From Arenibacter sp. P308M17 (GTDB lineage: Bacteria; Bacteroidota; Bacteroidia; Flavobacteriales; Flavobacteriaceae): a DNA stretch of 64,000 nucleotides. Shown here piece by piece: positions 16,622 to 25,233 of the stretch (positions are counted from its first letter, which is position 1; the number at the start of each line of letters is the position of its first letter). The DNA lies in assembly GCF_003426735.1 (NCBI RefSeq), contig NZ_QVON01000005.1, positions 1 to 64,000 on the forward strand, written 5' to 3'. A program made the translations under genes and the position numbers. The notes beneath the pieces are model-generated. The model saw only the letters and a list, made by a program, of their open reading frames with translations, did not search any database and was not told where the DNA came from.

Positions 16622-17491
16622 TTGTTAAAGATTAAATGGAGCAAATCTTCCGGATCGGATTTTAAAAAGGCATTACTTTTTATGGTCATCAGTACGTTTT
16701 CATTTACTTTAATGAATGTTACCGTAAAATCTCTGGACCGGATCCCAACCTTCCAGATCGTATTCTTTAGATGCCTGGGTTCCTTCGTACTGGCAACCAC
16801 CTATATTATGGTAAAGGGGATTCCAATTTTTGGCACCCAGAGAAGACTGATGTTGTTAAGGGCCGTGTTGGGCTTAACGGCCATGAGTCTTTTCTTTCTT
16901 TCCCTAAAGCATCTCAATGTGGGCACGGCAGTTTCATTACGGTATTTATCACCTATTTTTGCCGCTTTCTTTGCTGTTGTCGTATTACGGGAAAAGTTGA
17001 AAAATGTGCAATGGATTTTCTTCCTGACCGCCTTTGCAGGGGTATTGGTCCTAAAGGGATTTGATGGCAATATCAATACTACCGGGTTTGCCCTAATCTT
17101 AACTGCTTCCGTTTTTAGTGGAATGGTCTACGTTGTTATTAGAAAAATAGGGGTGTCGGACCATCCGGCAGTTGTAGTAAATTACTTTATGTTCGTTGGT
17201 ACCGTTATTGGCGGACTGTTGGCCATAGCGGTTTGGGTGGAGCCAATAGGGTACGAATTGATGTTTTTGCTTTTATTGGGTGTCTTTGGTTTTATGGGAC
17301 AATTGTATATGACCAGGGCTTTTCAAATTGCCAAAACGAACCTTGTGGCCCCCTTAAAATACATTGAAGTGATTTTTACTATTTCCATCGGGGTTCTATG
17401 GTTCCATGAGGCCTATACAATTTATAGTTTCATAGGATTGTTTATGATTATTTCGGCTTTGGTGCTGAATACTTTGGTAAAGAAGGATTAA
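16622..17491 (+). CDS. EamA/DMT-family transporter
   Basis: 289 residues with ten membrane helices arranged as two EamA repeats (~17-145 and ~160-285). Family signs include STFSFTLMNVTVKSLDRIP at the first helix, TAVSLRYLSPIFAAF in the fourth, and the mirrored TNLVAPLKYIEVIFT in the second repeat. DMT carriers export or import small metabolites; the substrate cannot be told. The frame opens with TTG 16622. The first in-frame ATG (16682) would cut into helix 1, so I keep the TTG start but with doubt. Confidence 0.87.
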   Translation: MLKIKWSKSSGSDFKKALLFMVISTFSFTLMNVTVKSLDRIPTFQIVFFRCLGSFVLATTYIMVKGIPIFGTQRRLMLLRAVLGLTAMSLFFLSLKHLNVGTAVSLRYLSPIFAAFFAVVVLREKLKNVQWIFFLTAFAGVLVLKGFDGNINTTGFALILTASVFSGMVYVVIRKIGVSDHPAVVVNYFMFVGTVIGGLLAIAVWVEPIGYELMFLLLLGVFGFMGQLYMTRAFQIAKTNLVAPLKYIEVIFTISIGVLWFHEAYTIYSFIGLFMIISALVLNTLVKKD

Positions 17492-17559
17492 GTATTATTA
17501 AAATAAGTATTATTAAAAAAGGGCAACAAATCCCAAATAAGTTATAGCTTTGTACCTTA

Positions 17560-17648
17560 AATGGGGTGCTTGCATTTACTGCAGGCTGAGATGATACCCA
17601 GGAGTTTTTACTCTGAACCTGATCCGGATAATGCCGGCGTAGGGATTT
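17560..17648 (+). promoter_or_regulatory. TPP (thiamine) riboswitch
   Basis: Contains the conserved THI-box elements in order: ggggtgc, ggCTGAGAtgatACCC, a variable P3-like hairpin (ggagtttttactct), then gaACCTGATccgGATAATGCCggCGTAGGGA. The pyrimidine-sensor CUGAGA and the pyrophosphate-sensor bulges are intact. It ends about 70 bases before the PnuT-type gene. In Bacteroidota such aptamers repress thiamine synthesis or uptake genes when TPP is present. The expression platform is not clear; no T-run hairpin is obvious, so translational control is possible. Confidence 0.93.
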
Positions 17649-17718
17649 TGGTCCAACAGCAGCATCTTGCAAGTTGGGATTTGCTTCATCTTTTTCCATT
17701 TTATAAATTAAGGAATCG

Positions 17719-18321
17719 ATGGAGAATTTTTTTACACAGCTTACATACTTACAGATAATTGGAACGGCCCTTGGGGTGGCACAAGTCCTTTTGGCAAGGA
17801 ACAATAATATCCACAACTATTTATTTGGAATAGCATCCATACTTATTGGTATATGGGTACTTTATCAAACAAAACTATATGCGGATATTGTACTTCATCT
17901 GTACTATTTGTTTATGAGTATCTACGGCTGGCTTTTTTGGAAATATGGCAGACAAAAAAAGGAAACGCCTATTACCTACTCGGACAGATCGGAACAAATA
18001 ATGGCTATTGCTATTGTAATCGCCTGCTTTGCGCTAATGCTCTATTGGTTGGGCCATTTTACCAATTCGGATGTCCCTGTCTGGGATGCGGCCGTAAGTG
18101 CCTTTGCCTGGGCGGGGATGTGGCTCATGGCCAAAAGAAAGATGGAGAATTGGATCTACCTTAATATCAGTAATCTTATTGCGATCCCCTTGTTCGTTTA
18201 CAAAGAACTGTACGTTTATGCGGGCCTGACCATTTTTTTGTTTGTTGTGGGGACCTCTGGATATTTTAAATGGAGAAAATTAATTTTGGAAAACAATAAT
18301 GGACAAACTGCACAAGCTTAG
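17719..18321 (+). CDS. pnuT: PnuC-family vitamin transporter, probably for thiamine (PnuT)
   Basis: 200 residues with about seven membrane helices, the pattern of the PnuC family (PF04973): YLQIIGTALGVAQVLLARNN at the start, VLHLYYLFMSIYGWLFWKYG with the W...W cluster in the middle, and NIYLNISNLIAIP-like helix near 150 (here NWIYLNISNLIAIP). PnuC proteins carry NMN-ribose; PnuT members carry thiamine and are marked by TPP riboswitches. The riboswitch directly upstream makes thiamine the likely cargo. The stop overlaps the next gene by 23 bases, so the two are translated from one message. Confidence 0.88.
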   Translation: MENFFTQLTYLQIIGTALGVAQVLLARNNNIHNYLFGIASILIGIWVLYQTKLYADIVLHLYYLFMSIYGWLFWKYGRQKKETPITYSDRSEQIMAIAIVIACFALMLYWLGHFTNSDVPVWDAAVSAFAWAGMWLMAKRKMENWIYLNISNLIAIPLFVYKELYVYAGLTIFLFVVGTSGYFKWRKLILENNNGQTAQA

Positions 18322-19309
18322 AAAACTGGATTGGGGAACCGATGTATTTCCACAAGATGTTTTGGATTGCATCAACAGTGAAAACCTTTGGAACCTATGG
18401 GTCCCAAAAACCCATGGCGGATTGGAACTATCCCTAAAGGCGGGATTGTCCTTGCTGAAGGATTTGGCCAGGATCGATGCCAGTCTGGGATGGACCATCA
18501 CACTTTGTAGCGGGGCCAACTATTTTGTAGGCAATTTACAGCCAAACAAGGCCAAGGAAATTTTTATGAAGGCCGGATCCCCTGCTTGTTTGGGCGGAAG
18601 TGGAGGGGTTTTTGGGTCGGCGGAAAAAGTGAACGATCAGTACAGGATCAAGGGGAAATGGCGCTATGCCACTGGCGCTCCCTACCTTACCCATTTTACC
18701 TTAAACGCAGAAATTCTGGAAAATGGAACCCTATTGCGAAATGATGACGGATCGCCAAGGGTGCAATCGTTCGTAATTCCTAAAAATGCAGTGCAGGTCA
18801 TTGAGGATTGGAATACCATGGGCCTTAAAGCTACTGCCACACATTCTTTTGCCGTTAAGGATTATATGGCCCACAAGAGCTGTAGTTTTACCTATAATGA
18901 AGTTTATCTGCCCCAGCCTATTTTTAAGATCCCCTTTTCCCTTTTTGCCGATCTAACACTTTGGGTAAATTACATAGGTATTGCGGAACATTTATTGGAA
19001 GAGGCCAATACGGAAATTTTAAAGGGAAGCTTGGATGCCTTGAAAAACATGATTTTGGAGTCCGATCGAAAAATATTCCATTACGTTAATGAAATTGAGG
19101 GAATGATCGAGCAAAAAAGGGCTATTGAAGAGGATTATATGCGAAAAATACACCATGGGGCCGTACACTCCGTGAAGGAAATTTCCAGGAATATCATAGA
19201 AATCTTCCCAAAATTAGGGGTAAGGGCAAGCACAAAGGACCATCTGTTAAACCAGATTTTCTGTGATTATTTTACAGCGACCCAGCATCATATTTTTTCA
19301 AGGGAATGA
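18299..19309 (+). CDS. Acyl-CoA dehydrogenase-like flavoprotein
   Basis: 336 residues. The N-terminal helical domain and the middle beta domain are recognisable (WVPKTHGGLELSLKAGLSLLKDLARIDASLGWTI; then GKWRYATGAPYLTHFTLNA; then NTMGLKATATHSFAVKDY), as in acyl-CoA dehydrogenases and two-component flavin monooxygenases. The C-terminal helices are shorter than in typical acyl-CoA dehydrogenases, and the catalytic glutamate cannot be pointed out. It begins inside the end of the thiamine-transporter gene (23-base overlap), so it is under the same TPP riboswitch. A role in handling a thiamine-related compound is an inference from that coupling only. Confidence 0.78.
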   Translation: MDKLHKLRKLDWGTDVFPQDVLDCINSENLWNLWVPKTHGGLELSLKAGLSLLKDLARIDASLGWTITLCSGANYFVGNLQPNKAKEIFMKAGSPACLGGSGGVFGSAEKVNDQYRIKGKWRYATGAPYLTHFTLNAEILENGTLLRNDDGSPRVQSFVIPKNAVQVIEDWNTMGLKATATHSFAVKDYMAHKSCSFTYNEVYLPQPIFKIPFSLFADLTLWVNYIGIAEHLLEEANTEILKGSLDALKNMILESDRKIFHYVNEIEGMIEQKRAIEEDYMRKIHHGAVHSVKEISRNIIEIFPKLGVRASTKDHLLNQIFCDYFTATQHHIFSRE

Positions 19310-19502
19310 AATTGGTTGAAAGTTGAAGGTTTGAATGTTCAAAGTTGTCCGATGTGTGTGGAGATCTTTTTATTGGGTTGGGCAATAAGAAGTAGCGGTT
19401 GACAGTGACAGTTGGCAGCTTTAAAATTCAAGGTTTCAGGTTCAAGGTTCAAAGCGTGTTCTATGCGGGTATCAGTAGCTGATTGAAGTTTCGAGGTTCA
19501 AA

Positions 19503-19565
19503 TTTGTAAAGCTGTTATTTTAGTTTCTTTGGAAGTTTTATAGGCACGAGTGTGACACTCGCGCC
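19503..19565. repeat. Hairpin repeat, inverted relative to 58633-58696
   Basis: Matches the reverse complement of 58633-58696 over its whole length (tttgtaaagctgttattt...gtttct...gaagtttt...ggcacgagtg). It ends in a hairpin GGCACGAGTG-tga-CACTCGCGCC. The preceding part of the gap (19310-19502) has low-complexity 'ttgaaagttgaaggtttgaa' style sequence and no gene. Confidence 0.65.
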
Positions 19566-19770
19566 AACTCGGGAAGTGGAAAACAGGCTATGTTATGGGC
19601 ATATTAAAGGTTGCATGTTCTATGGATTCAAGAACTTGTTTGTAGGCAATAACCTTCATAAGGTTGTAGCCATCTTTATAACAAATACAAGTGATAAACC
19701 TATCTTTTCCTTGGATTTGGAATTAGCCAATAAAGTTGTACCAATTACCTTAAAGGAATTCATCGATTAA
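19552..19770 (+). pseudogene. Possible C-terminal gene remnant
   Basis: A 72-codon frame whose first ~10 codons lie in the hairpin repeat, so they are not native. The remainder reads like a folded protein's end (MFYGFKNLFVGNNLHKVVAIF, then KVVPITLKEFID). I do not recognise the family. It overlaps the stop of the convergent SDR gene by 4 bases. Most likely the 3' part of a gene cut off by the repeat; a short functional protein cannot be excluded. Confidence 0.35.
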
Positions 19771-20450
19771 ATTTTAAATGTTACTATTCCATAGTCCATT
19801 GCAAATATTTGACCTGAGATAGAGGATGCTCTTTCCGATAATAGAAATTCGGCCATTTCCGCTACTTCCTTTGGGCTTAGGTATTTCTTTAAAGGATGGC
19901 GCTCTTTAATATTTTCGACCATCTTTTCATTGCGCAGTAGTTTGGAGGCCAACGGTGTATCCGTCACCGTGGGTGCAATGGCATTGATACGTATTTTTGG
20001 TGCCAATTCCGCACCAAGGGATTTTACCAAGCCTTCCACCCCGGATTTGGATGCGGCAATACTGGCATGGTACGGCATACCCAATTTGGAAGCCACTGTG
20101 CTAAAAATTAAAATGGAAGGGTGATCGGCTTTTTTAAGCACATCCAAATATTTGTGCAGGGCCTTTACGGCACCAATAACATTGATTTCATAATCTTCCC
20201 TGAAATCCTCCAAGCTTAACCGTGTAAATGGTTTTAAATTGATACTTCCGGGACAATAGACCAGTGCATCCATTATATTTATTTCGGGCAATTCATCCTT
20301 TAAAATGTCGCAGCCCATATGTGTTAGATTGGAGTGGGACTCTTCCGGTGAAGATCTACTTATGTTAATTACCTTATGGGTACCCAAAAAGGTTTTTACA
20401 ATAGCCTTGCCTATTCCCTTACTACCTCCAATTACCACTATTGTTTTCAT
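19767..20450 (-). CDS. SDR-family oxidoreductase
   Basis: 227 residues of the classical short-chain dehydrogenase fold: cofactor motif GGSKGIGKAI near residue 8, NVIGAVKALHKYL helix, IFSTVAS with the catalytic serine, and the HASIAASKSG segment where the usual YxxxK tyrosine is replaced (Y-H-A-S-I-A-A-S-K; the tyrosine lies four residues earlier). C-terminal RINAIAPTVTDTPLASKLL is typical. NAD(P)H-dependent; substrate unknown. It is the last gene of the minus-strand set that includes FolE, 14 bases after the 76-residue gene. SDR neighbours of folE in such clusters may reduce pterins, but that is inference. Confidence 0.85.
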   Translation of the reverse strand: MKTIVVIGGSKGIGKAIVKTFLGTHKVINISRSSPEESHSNLTHMGCDILKDELPEINIMDALVYCPGSINLKPFTRLSLEDFREDYEINVIGAVKALHKYLDVLKKADHPSILIFSTVASKLGMPYHASIAASKSGVEGLVKSLGAELAPKIRINAIAPTVTDTPLASKLLRNEKMVENIKERHPLKKYLSPKEVAEMAEFLLSERASSISGQIFAMDYGIVTFKI

Positions 20451-20463
20451 TTTTTAAGTGGAT

Positions 20464-20694
20464 TTATAGGCCGGTTACCAAATGTTTGCCGTTTAATCTT
20501 TTTTCTACCTTTCTTTTTAAGGCGGTCAGGCGTTTCATGATTTCCATTATCCTGTCCTCCTTTTTGTTTTTATAAATTTCGTTCAAACCCAAAATGAGTG
20601 CTTTTGCTTTCCTTGAAATTTCAATTCTGTCACTAGTGGAAAGCGATTTAAGATTTCTTTTTTCAAATTCCAATGCTTCGTCAATGAGATCCAT
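20464..20694 (-). CDS. 76-residue helical protein
   Basis: A short, highly charged protein (K, E, R rich) predicted to be almost all alpha-helix, probably a coiled coil (RKAKALILGLNEIYKNKKED, then IMKRLTALKRKVEKRL). No domain is recognised. It starts 4 bases after the FolE stop and ends 13 bases before the SDR start, so it is a genuine operon member by position. Confidence 0.6.
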   Translation of the reverse strand: MDLIDEALEFEKRNLKSLSTSDRIEISRKAKALILGLNEIYKNKKEDRIMEIMKRLTALKRKVEKRLNGKHLVTGL

Positions 20695-20698
20695 AATG

Positions 20699-21397
20699 TT
20701 AATTTTTAATATAATTCTGTAATTCCGCTATTTTTGATGGGGTATTGAATTGTCCTCCAAAATAGGAGGTTACCGTAGAGGAGGATTCATCTTTTATTCC
20801 CCTGGAAGAAACGCATAAATGTTTGGCATCTACAATGACCGCCACGTTTTCCGTACCCAAAATACTTTTCAGATCCTCCGCAATTTGGTTGGTAAGACGT
20901 TCCTGTACCTGGGGCCTCTTTGCATAATATTGTACAATCCTGTTCAACTTGGACAAGCCTATTACCTTTCCAGAAGAAATATAGGCTACATGGGCCTTTC
21001 CTGTTATGGGTACAAAATGGTGTTCACAATTGGAGTAAAAGGTGATGTTCTTCTCTACCAACATTTGATTGTATTGGTATTTGTTATCGAACAAAGCTAT
21101 CTTTGGCTTGTTCGCCGGGTTTAATCCAGAGAAAATTTCATCTATATACATTTTGGCAACGCGTTCTGGAGTGCCCTTGAGGGAATCGTCCGTAATGTCC
21201 AATCCCATTACGGCCATAATTTCCTGAAACAATTGCGCAATACGTTGCTTTTTCTCTGTGTCCGGAATTTCGAATGCGTCCACTCTCAATGGCGTTTTCA
21301 AACCGGTATGTAAATGGTCGTCGCCAATATCGGTATGGGAAAAACCGTTTAATTTAGGATTGCTCTTTTTATTTGGTGTCCAGGTTTCTGTATGCAT
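20699..21397 (-). CDS. folE: GTP cyclohydrolase I
   Basis: 232 residues. The last ~185 form the FolE catalytic domain: GTPERVAKMYIDEIFSGL, FYSNCEHHFVPITGKAHVAYI with the zinc-binding Cys and His and catalytic His, VIGLSKLNRIVQYYAKRPQVQERL, and HLCVSSRGI carrying the second zinc Cys. It converts GTP to dihydroneopterin triphosphate, the first step to folate and other pterins, in the cytosol. The N-terminal ~45 residues are an extension (KSNPKLNGFSHTDIGDDHL), common in Flavobacteriia. Its placement in a cobalamin-regulator cluster rather than with the folP gene at 60 kb suggests a specialised pterin role. Confidence 0.97.
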   Translation of the reverse strand: MHTETWTPNKKSNPKLNGFSHTDIGDDHLHTGLKTPLRVDAFEIPDTEKKQRIAQLFQEIMAVMGLDITDDSLKGTPERVAKMYIDEIFSGLNPANKPKIALFDNKYQYNQMLVEKNITFYSNCEHHFVPITGKAHVAYISSGKVIGLSKLNRIVQYYAKRPQVQERLTNQIAEDLKSILGTENVAVIVDAKHLCVSSRGIKDESSSTVTSYFGGQFNTPSKIAELQNYIKN

Positions 21398-21452
21398 ATT
21401 ATCTTTTTAATTGTGCTGTACCTTTGTACTCTTTACATAAGTCAAAGCACTG

Positions 21453-21725
21453 TTAGCGTTTTGAAATTGAGTTATTTGTAATTTGTTTTTGTCTAGAACA
21501 CTTAAAGCGGCCTTTTTCAAAGGTTCTTAATTTTTGGTGTTTGGTGGCGCGCCCTTGTACACGCTTACGCCATAATATAAAACTGCTTGGCTTCATTTTC
21601 CGTCGCATTAGCCTAATTACCTCCTGTTCCGGTATTAAAAATTGATACATTATGGCTTCAAATGGGGTTCTGTCTTCCCATGCCATTTCAATAATTCGGT
21701 CAATATCCCTTTCGCTTAAACTCAT
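21453..21725 (-). CDS. TIGR03643 / DUF2805 family protein
   Basis: 90 residues. The motif series SERDIDRIIEMAWEDRTPFEAI, FLIPEQEVIRLMRRKMKP and SSFILWRKRVQGRATKH is diagnostic of this small conserved family. Function is unknown; the helix-turn-helix-like spacing and basic tail suggest nucleic-acid binding. In other genomes the family co-occurs with photolyase/cryptochrome and MerR-B12 regulators. Its start overlaps the upstream gene's stop (ATGA), showing tight coupling. Confidence 0.88.
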   Translation of the reverse strand: MSLSERDIDRIIEMAWEDRTPFEAIMYQFLIPEQEVIRLMRRKMKPSSFILWRKRVQGRATKHQKLRTFEKGRFKCSRQKQITNNSISKR

Positions 21726-22153
21726 TTAAAATTTAAAAAAGCATATTTCAACTCGTACCTGGATTTATATTTCATCAATTTATTCATGAAGGATTTATTG
21801 TTTTCAAAGGCCTCATCCTTTCTGAACCTAATATATCTTCCTTGGGCATATAGACTGCTACGGTCACCTTTGTAAATTACCAGTTGATAATATGGTATTA
21901 CCCATGTAAAATTTGTAAAACCTTTGATAATTCTGACAAGTACCCCTAAAGGCCTTAACTCTATATGGGCATAAGTAGCATCAAAAGTGCTGTTGAGGTA
22001 AGTTTTCATATTATCACTGGATTCCCTTATTATCATTCTTTTAGAAACAATGCCTTTCATTTGTATGGTTTTTATAAAACTGAAAGGTTTCCCAACGAGA
22101 TCATTTGCAAGTAGGGGAGTATCTTTGTTATTATGTGTGGTTTCTAAAATCAT
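21722..22153 (-). CDS. Uncharacterised 143-residue protein
   Basis: No signal peptide or membrane helix. The predicted structure is mixed, with beta-rich middle (GVLVRIIKGFTNFTWVIPYY, then LVIYKGDRSSLYAQGRYIRF) that faintly recalls a PH-like fold, and a lysine-rich end. I do not recognise a family. Its stop overlaps the TIGR03643 start by 4 bases, so they are cotranscribed. Confidence 0.6.
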   Translation of the reverse strand: MILETTHNNKDTPLLANDLVGKPFSFIKTIQMKGIVSKRMIIRESSDNMKTYLNSTFDATYAHIELRPLGVLVRIIKGFTNFTWVIPYYQLVIYKGDRSSLYAQGRYIRFRKDEAFENNKSFMNKLMKYKSRYELKYAFLNFK

Positions 22154-22182
22154 CTTTTACTCCATAATCGATATTTAAACCT

Positions 22183-22341
22183 GCCTGCCGTAGGCAGGTG
22201 CTCCGACGCTTGCCCGCCCGTATCGTTAGGGCGGGCCTGCCTTTGTCGGCAGACAGGCGTCGAAATCAAACTTGAATTTTCTTTCAATGCCTCGTGGGCC
22301 TGCCTTTGTCGGCAGACAGGCTTGCCCCGAGGTAGTTTACG
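22183..22341. repeat. GC-rich hairpin repeats in an intergenic region
   Basis: Two exact copies of gggcctgcctttgtcggcagacaggc (26 bases; 22233-22258 and 22296-22321, described here by its parts: gggcctgccttt + gtcggcagacaggc) each fold as CCTGC-C..GGCAGACAGG-type hairpins, preceded by cctgcctgccgtaggcagg. They end in 'ccgaggtagtt', a word shared with the repeats at 15.1 and 29.6 kb. They separate the 143-residue gene from the SDR-DUF2867 gene, so readthrough may be reduced here. Confidence 0.5.
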
Positions 22342-22448
22342 ACACTATTCCCAAAATTACACAATGTTTAATTATTATTAAAATAAGTTAAACAGTATTG
22401 GATTCTATTTTCTTATGACGGTATAGGCTTCCACTATATAAATAAGTT

Positions 22449-23873
22449 CTAGTTGGTCACCAATTTATTGATCAGCCCATTAAAGATCAAGCCATGAAAT
22501 GGAAGCACAGTGTACCAATATATACGGCCGGCAATTCCACGGGGCCTAAAGGTTGCCGTTTGTTTTAAAAGTCCTTTTTCAATCTTAAATTCTAGCCAAG
22601 CTTCTCCAGGAAGCTTCATTTCCGCATATAGTAACAGTTTTTTTTCTTTTTTATCACTAAAGATGACCCGCCAAAAATCCAGGGCATCCCCAGCAGCCAA
22701 TTCGGAAACATGGGTTCTTCCTCTTCTTAGTCCAATACCACCCACCAATTTGTCTAGATATCCTCTAATTTTCCATAGAAAATTGCCGTAATACCAGCCT
22801 GTTGTACCTCCAATAGACCAAATTTTGTTGATGCTGGCCTGCTCATTTTGAATTTTACGTTCTTTATAATCCTTAAAACATCCGTATTGAGGAACATTAA
22901 CATATTTGTGAAGGTTATTCTTTAGGCGGCCACTGCTTACCATGGAATCTTTCCAGCTGGATACAATACTGTTCTGTTCAATTTTTTCGAAAGCCAACTC
23001 GACTGCCTCTTTATAGGTAATGGGGCTCACTCCCAAGAGTTGATTTATCTTGCTAGGTTTCCCAACAATTTGGACACCCATACTATCCACTAATGTTGTT
23101 GCCAATTTGTAAGAGGTGGAGGTAACAAAATAAAGCCAATAAGAAGAAAGTTTTGGAGTCATGACCGGTACTGTTAAAATGTAGCGCTTTAACCCCCTTA
23201 TTTCCGCAAATTCCAATAGCATTTGTTTATAGGTCAAAATCTCGGGACCAAAAATGTCATATGAGGTGTTGTAAAGCTCTTTCTTTCCTTTTGCCCTTGA
23301 TAAAAAGGCCAAAACGTCCCTTACCGCCAAGGGCTGTGTTTTAGTGTTGAGCCATTTTGGTGCTACCATTATGGGTAGTTTTTCTATGAGGTCTCGAATG
23401 ATCTCGAACGATGAGCTTCCAGACCCAACAATGATACCTGCCTTAAAAACAGTTAGGGCATAGAAATCCGAGGCTAGAATTTCTTCCACATTTTTTCTGG
23501 ATTGTAAATGTTTGGAAAGTTGCGCTTCGTTTGTAATGCCACTTAAATAAATAACTTGTTTTAAGGGTGTAGAGGAAAAATAGGTTTTGAAATTAGCAGC
23601 GCAAGCGGCTTCCAAATGTTCAAAATTTTTGGAAGAGTTGGACATGGAATGAATTAAATAATACGCCACATCAATATCTTTAGGAATACATTTTAGAGTT
23701 TCCGGTTTTAAAAAATCGGCCTCGACAATACTGATGTTGTCATCCTCGAGGTAGTTTTTATCCGCTCTTAATTTATCCCGTACCACACAGACCACATGGT
23801 GCCCTTCGTTGGTTAAAATAGGAATCAATCGTTTGCCTATATATCCTGTAGCACCTGTGACGAGAATTTTCAT
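22449..23873 (-). CDS. SDR - DUF2867 fusion protein
   Basis: 474 residues. N-terminal ~1-290: atypical SDR (MKILVTGATGYIGKRLIP; AYYLIHSMSNSSKNFEHLE; YLSGITN). C-terminal ~320-470: DUF2867, a SRPBCC-like domain (WSIGGTTGWYYGNFLWKIRG, VSELAAGDALDFWRV, EAWLEFKIEKG, FRPRGIAGRIYWYTVLPFH). The same fusion is common in bacteria as YesF/Ybjt-like proteins of unknown substrate and recurs near light- and B12-regulated genes. It precedes the hypothetical/TIGR03643/folE genes and follows AarF by 40 bases. Confidence 0.87.
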   Translation of the reverse strand: MKILVTGATGYIGKRLIPILTNEGHHVVCVVRDKLRADKNYLEDDNISIVEADFLKPETLKCIPKDIDVAYYLIHSMSNSSKNFEHLEAACAANFKTYFSSTPLKQVIYLSGITNEAQLSKHLQSRKNVEEILASDFYALTVFKAGIIVGSGSSSFEIIRDLIEKLPIMVAPKWLNTKTQPLAVRDVLAFLSRAKGKKELYNTSYDIFGPEILTYKQMLLEFAEIRGLKRYILTVPVMTPKLSSYWLYFVTSTSYKLATTLVDSMGVQIVGKPSKINQLLGVSPITYKEAVELAFEKIEQNSIVSSWKDSMVSSGRLKNNLHKYVNVPQYGCFKDYKERKIQNEQASINKIWSIGGTTGWYYGNFLWKIRGYLDKLVGGIGLRRGRTHVSELAAGDALDFWRVIFSDKKEKKLLLYAEMKLPGEAWLEFKIEKGLLKQTATFRPRGIAGRIYWYTVLPFHGLIFNGLINKLVTN

Positions 23874-23913
23874 TTGATATTTTTAGGATAAATAGTTCAA
23901 TTGGATGGAAACA

Positions 23914-25224
23914 CTAAAACGCATGGAAGTTGTTGATCTTAATATGGCCTGCTTTTAAATCGAACATAAGATTATAAAGACCAAAAAAAGTTCTATTGAT
24001 ATATATAAAATGCTTGGAACCTCTGTTGCCGTTCATTTTGCGCAGTTCGGTACTTTTGGAGTAGCGTTGCCCCAATTCCATTATTTTACCAAAGAATTCA
24101 CCATTGGAAAAGTCGAAGCTTTCTGCTTGAAATGGCAGAGTGAAAAGACCCAACAATTCGCGGAACATCTCGGTGAAAAATTCCTTTTCCTCTATGGAAT
24201 CGTCCTCACGTAAAATTTCCAGTTCATACAGTTTGGAGACAAAGAATTTATAGTCCGTAATATTTTCTGGTTTGGCCAGTTCAAAATATGGGACATAAAA
24301 GTCATTTGGAATAACTTTCATACAGCCAAAATCCAGGGCAATCAATTCATCATCCTTGGACACCAAGAAATTTCCAGGATGTGGGTCGGCGTGTACTTTT
24401 CTTAGACGATGTATTTGAAACATATAGAAGTCCCATAATGCCTGCCCTAATTTATTGGCTTTTTTTTTGTCGGTATTGTTGGCCGTGAACTCCGAAAGGT
24501 GTTTACCTTGCATGTAGTCCATAGTGATAATTCGGTCGGATGATAATTCTTCATAATATTGAGGAAACAAAAGGTTGGGTATGCATGAGCAGGCTTTGGC
24601 AATTTCCTTGCTCTGTTTCATTTCCAACACATAATTTGTTTCCTCTATTAATTTTCCTTCAACTTCTTTGAAGTACTTGTCCGAATCTTTGCCTTTAATG
24701 TTGAACATTTTGATCGCAATGGGTTTAACAAGGGCAAGGTCCGAGCTTATACTCTCGGCAACTCCGGGATATTGGATTTTCACAGCAAGTTTTTTCCCAT
24801 ATTTTGCTGCCTCATGGACTTGTCCAATACTGGCAGCGTTTACTGAAGTTGTGTTGAAGGAATCAAATAATTCATTGGGCGGTTTGCCAAAATAATTTTT
24901 AAAAGTTTTAATTACCAGTGGCGGGGATAAAGGAGGTACGGAAAATTGTGCCAAGGAAAATTTTTCTACGTAGGCTTGGGGCATTATACTTTTTTCCATA
25001 CTTAACATTTGAGCTACTTTTAGGGCGCTTCCCTTAAGTTGTTTAAGGCTGTCATAGATGTCCCCGGCATTGTTTTCGTTAAGCCTTGATCTTGCTTCAA
25101 GCTCTGTTTTAGTAAGTTTGTCACCAAAGTACTTGAGATAGTTAACTCCAACCCTGGCACCTGTGGATACTAATTTTGAGGCACGATGTATTTTTGAAAC
25201 AGGTATATTGTCTATTGTTTTCAT
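23914..25224 (-). CDS. AarF/UbiB (ABC1) family atypical kinase
   Basis: 436 residues. The family marks are all visible: the KxGQ-type segment LKGSALKVAQMLSMEK, the alanine-rich loop in AASIGQVHEA, the VKIQYPGV lysine strand, catalytic HADPHPGNFLV, and the metal-binding LDFGC. UbiB proteins are ATPases needed for isoprenoid-quinone synthesis or lipid traffic. The window shows no quinone genes next to it; its genetic partners are the TetR regulator 9 bases upstream and the SDR-DUF2867 gene downstream. No membrane helix is evident at the C-terminus, unlike proteobacterial UbiB. Confidence 0.92.
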   Translation of the reverse strand: MKTIDNIPVSKIHRASKLVSTGARVGVNYLKYFGDKLTKTELEARSRLNENNAGDIYDSLKQLKGSALKVAQMLSMEKSIMPQAYVEKFSLAQFSVPPLSPPLVIKTFKNYFGKPPNELFDSFNTTSVNAASIGQVHEAAKYGKKLAVKIQYPGVAESISSDLALVKPIAIKMFNIKGKDSDKYFKEVEGKLIEETNYVLEMKQSKEIAKACSCIPNLLFPQYYEELSSDRIITMDYMQGKHLSEFTANNTDKKKANKLGQALWDFYMFQIHRLRKVHADPHPGNFLVSKDDELIALDFGCMKVIPNDFYVPYFELAKPENITDYKFFVSKLYELEILREDDSIEEKEFFTEMFRELLGLFTLPFQAESFDFSNGEFFGKIMELGQRYSKSTELRKMNGNRGSKHFIYINRTFFGLYNLMFDLKAGHIKINNFHAF

Positions 25225-25233
25225 CCAATGTTT

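Noticed and set aside
16600-16640. ATG codons at 16594, 16600 and 16636 as starts of the EamA gene
   Set aside because: None is in frame with the transporter.
19910-20124. Plus-strand frame opposite the SDR gene
   Set aside because: Antisense to a gene with complete Rossmann and catalytic segments.
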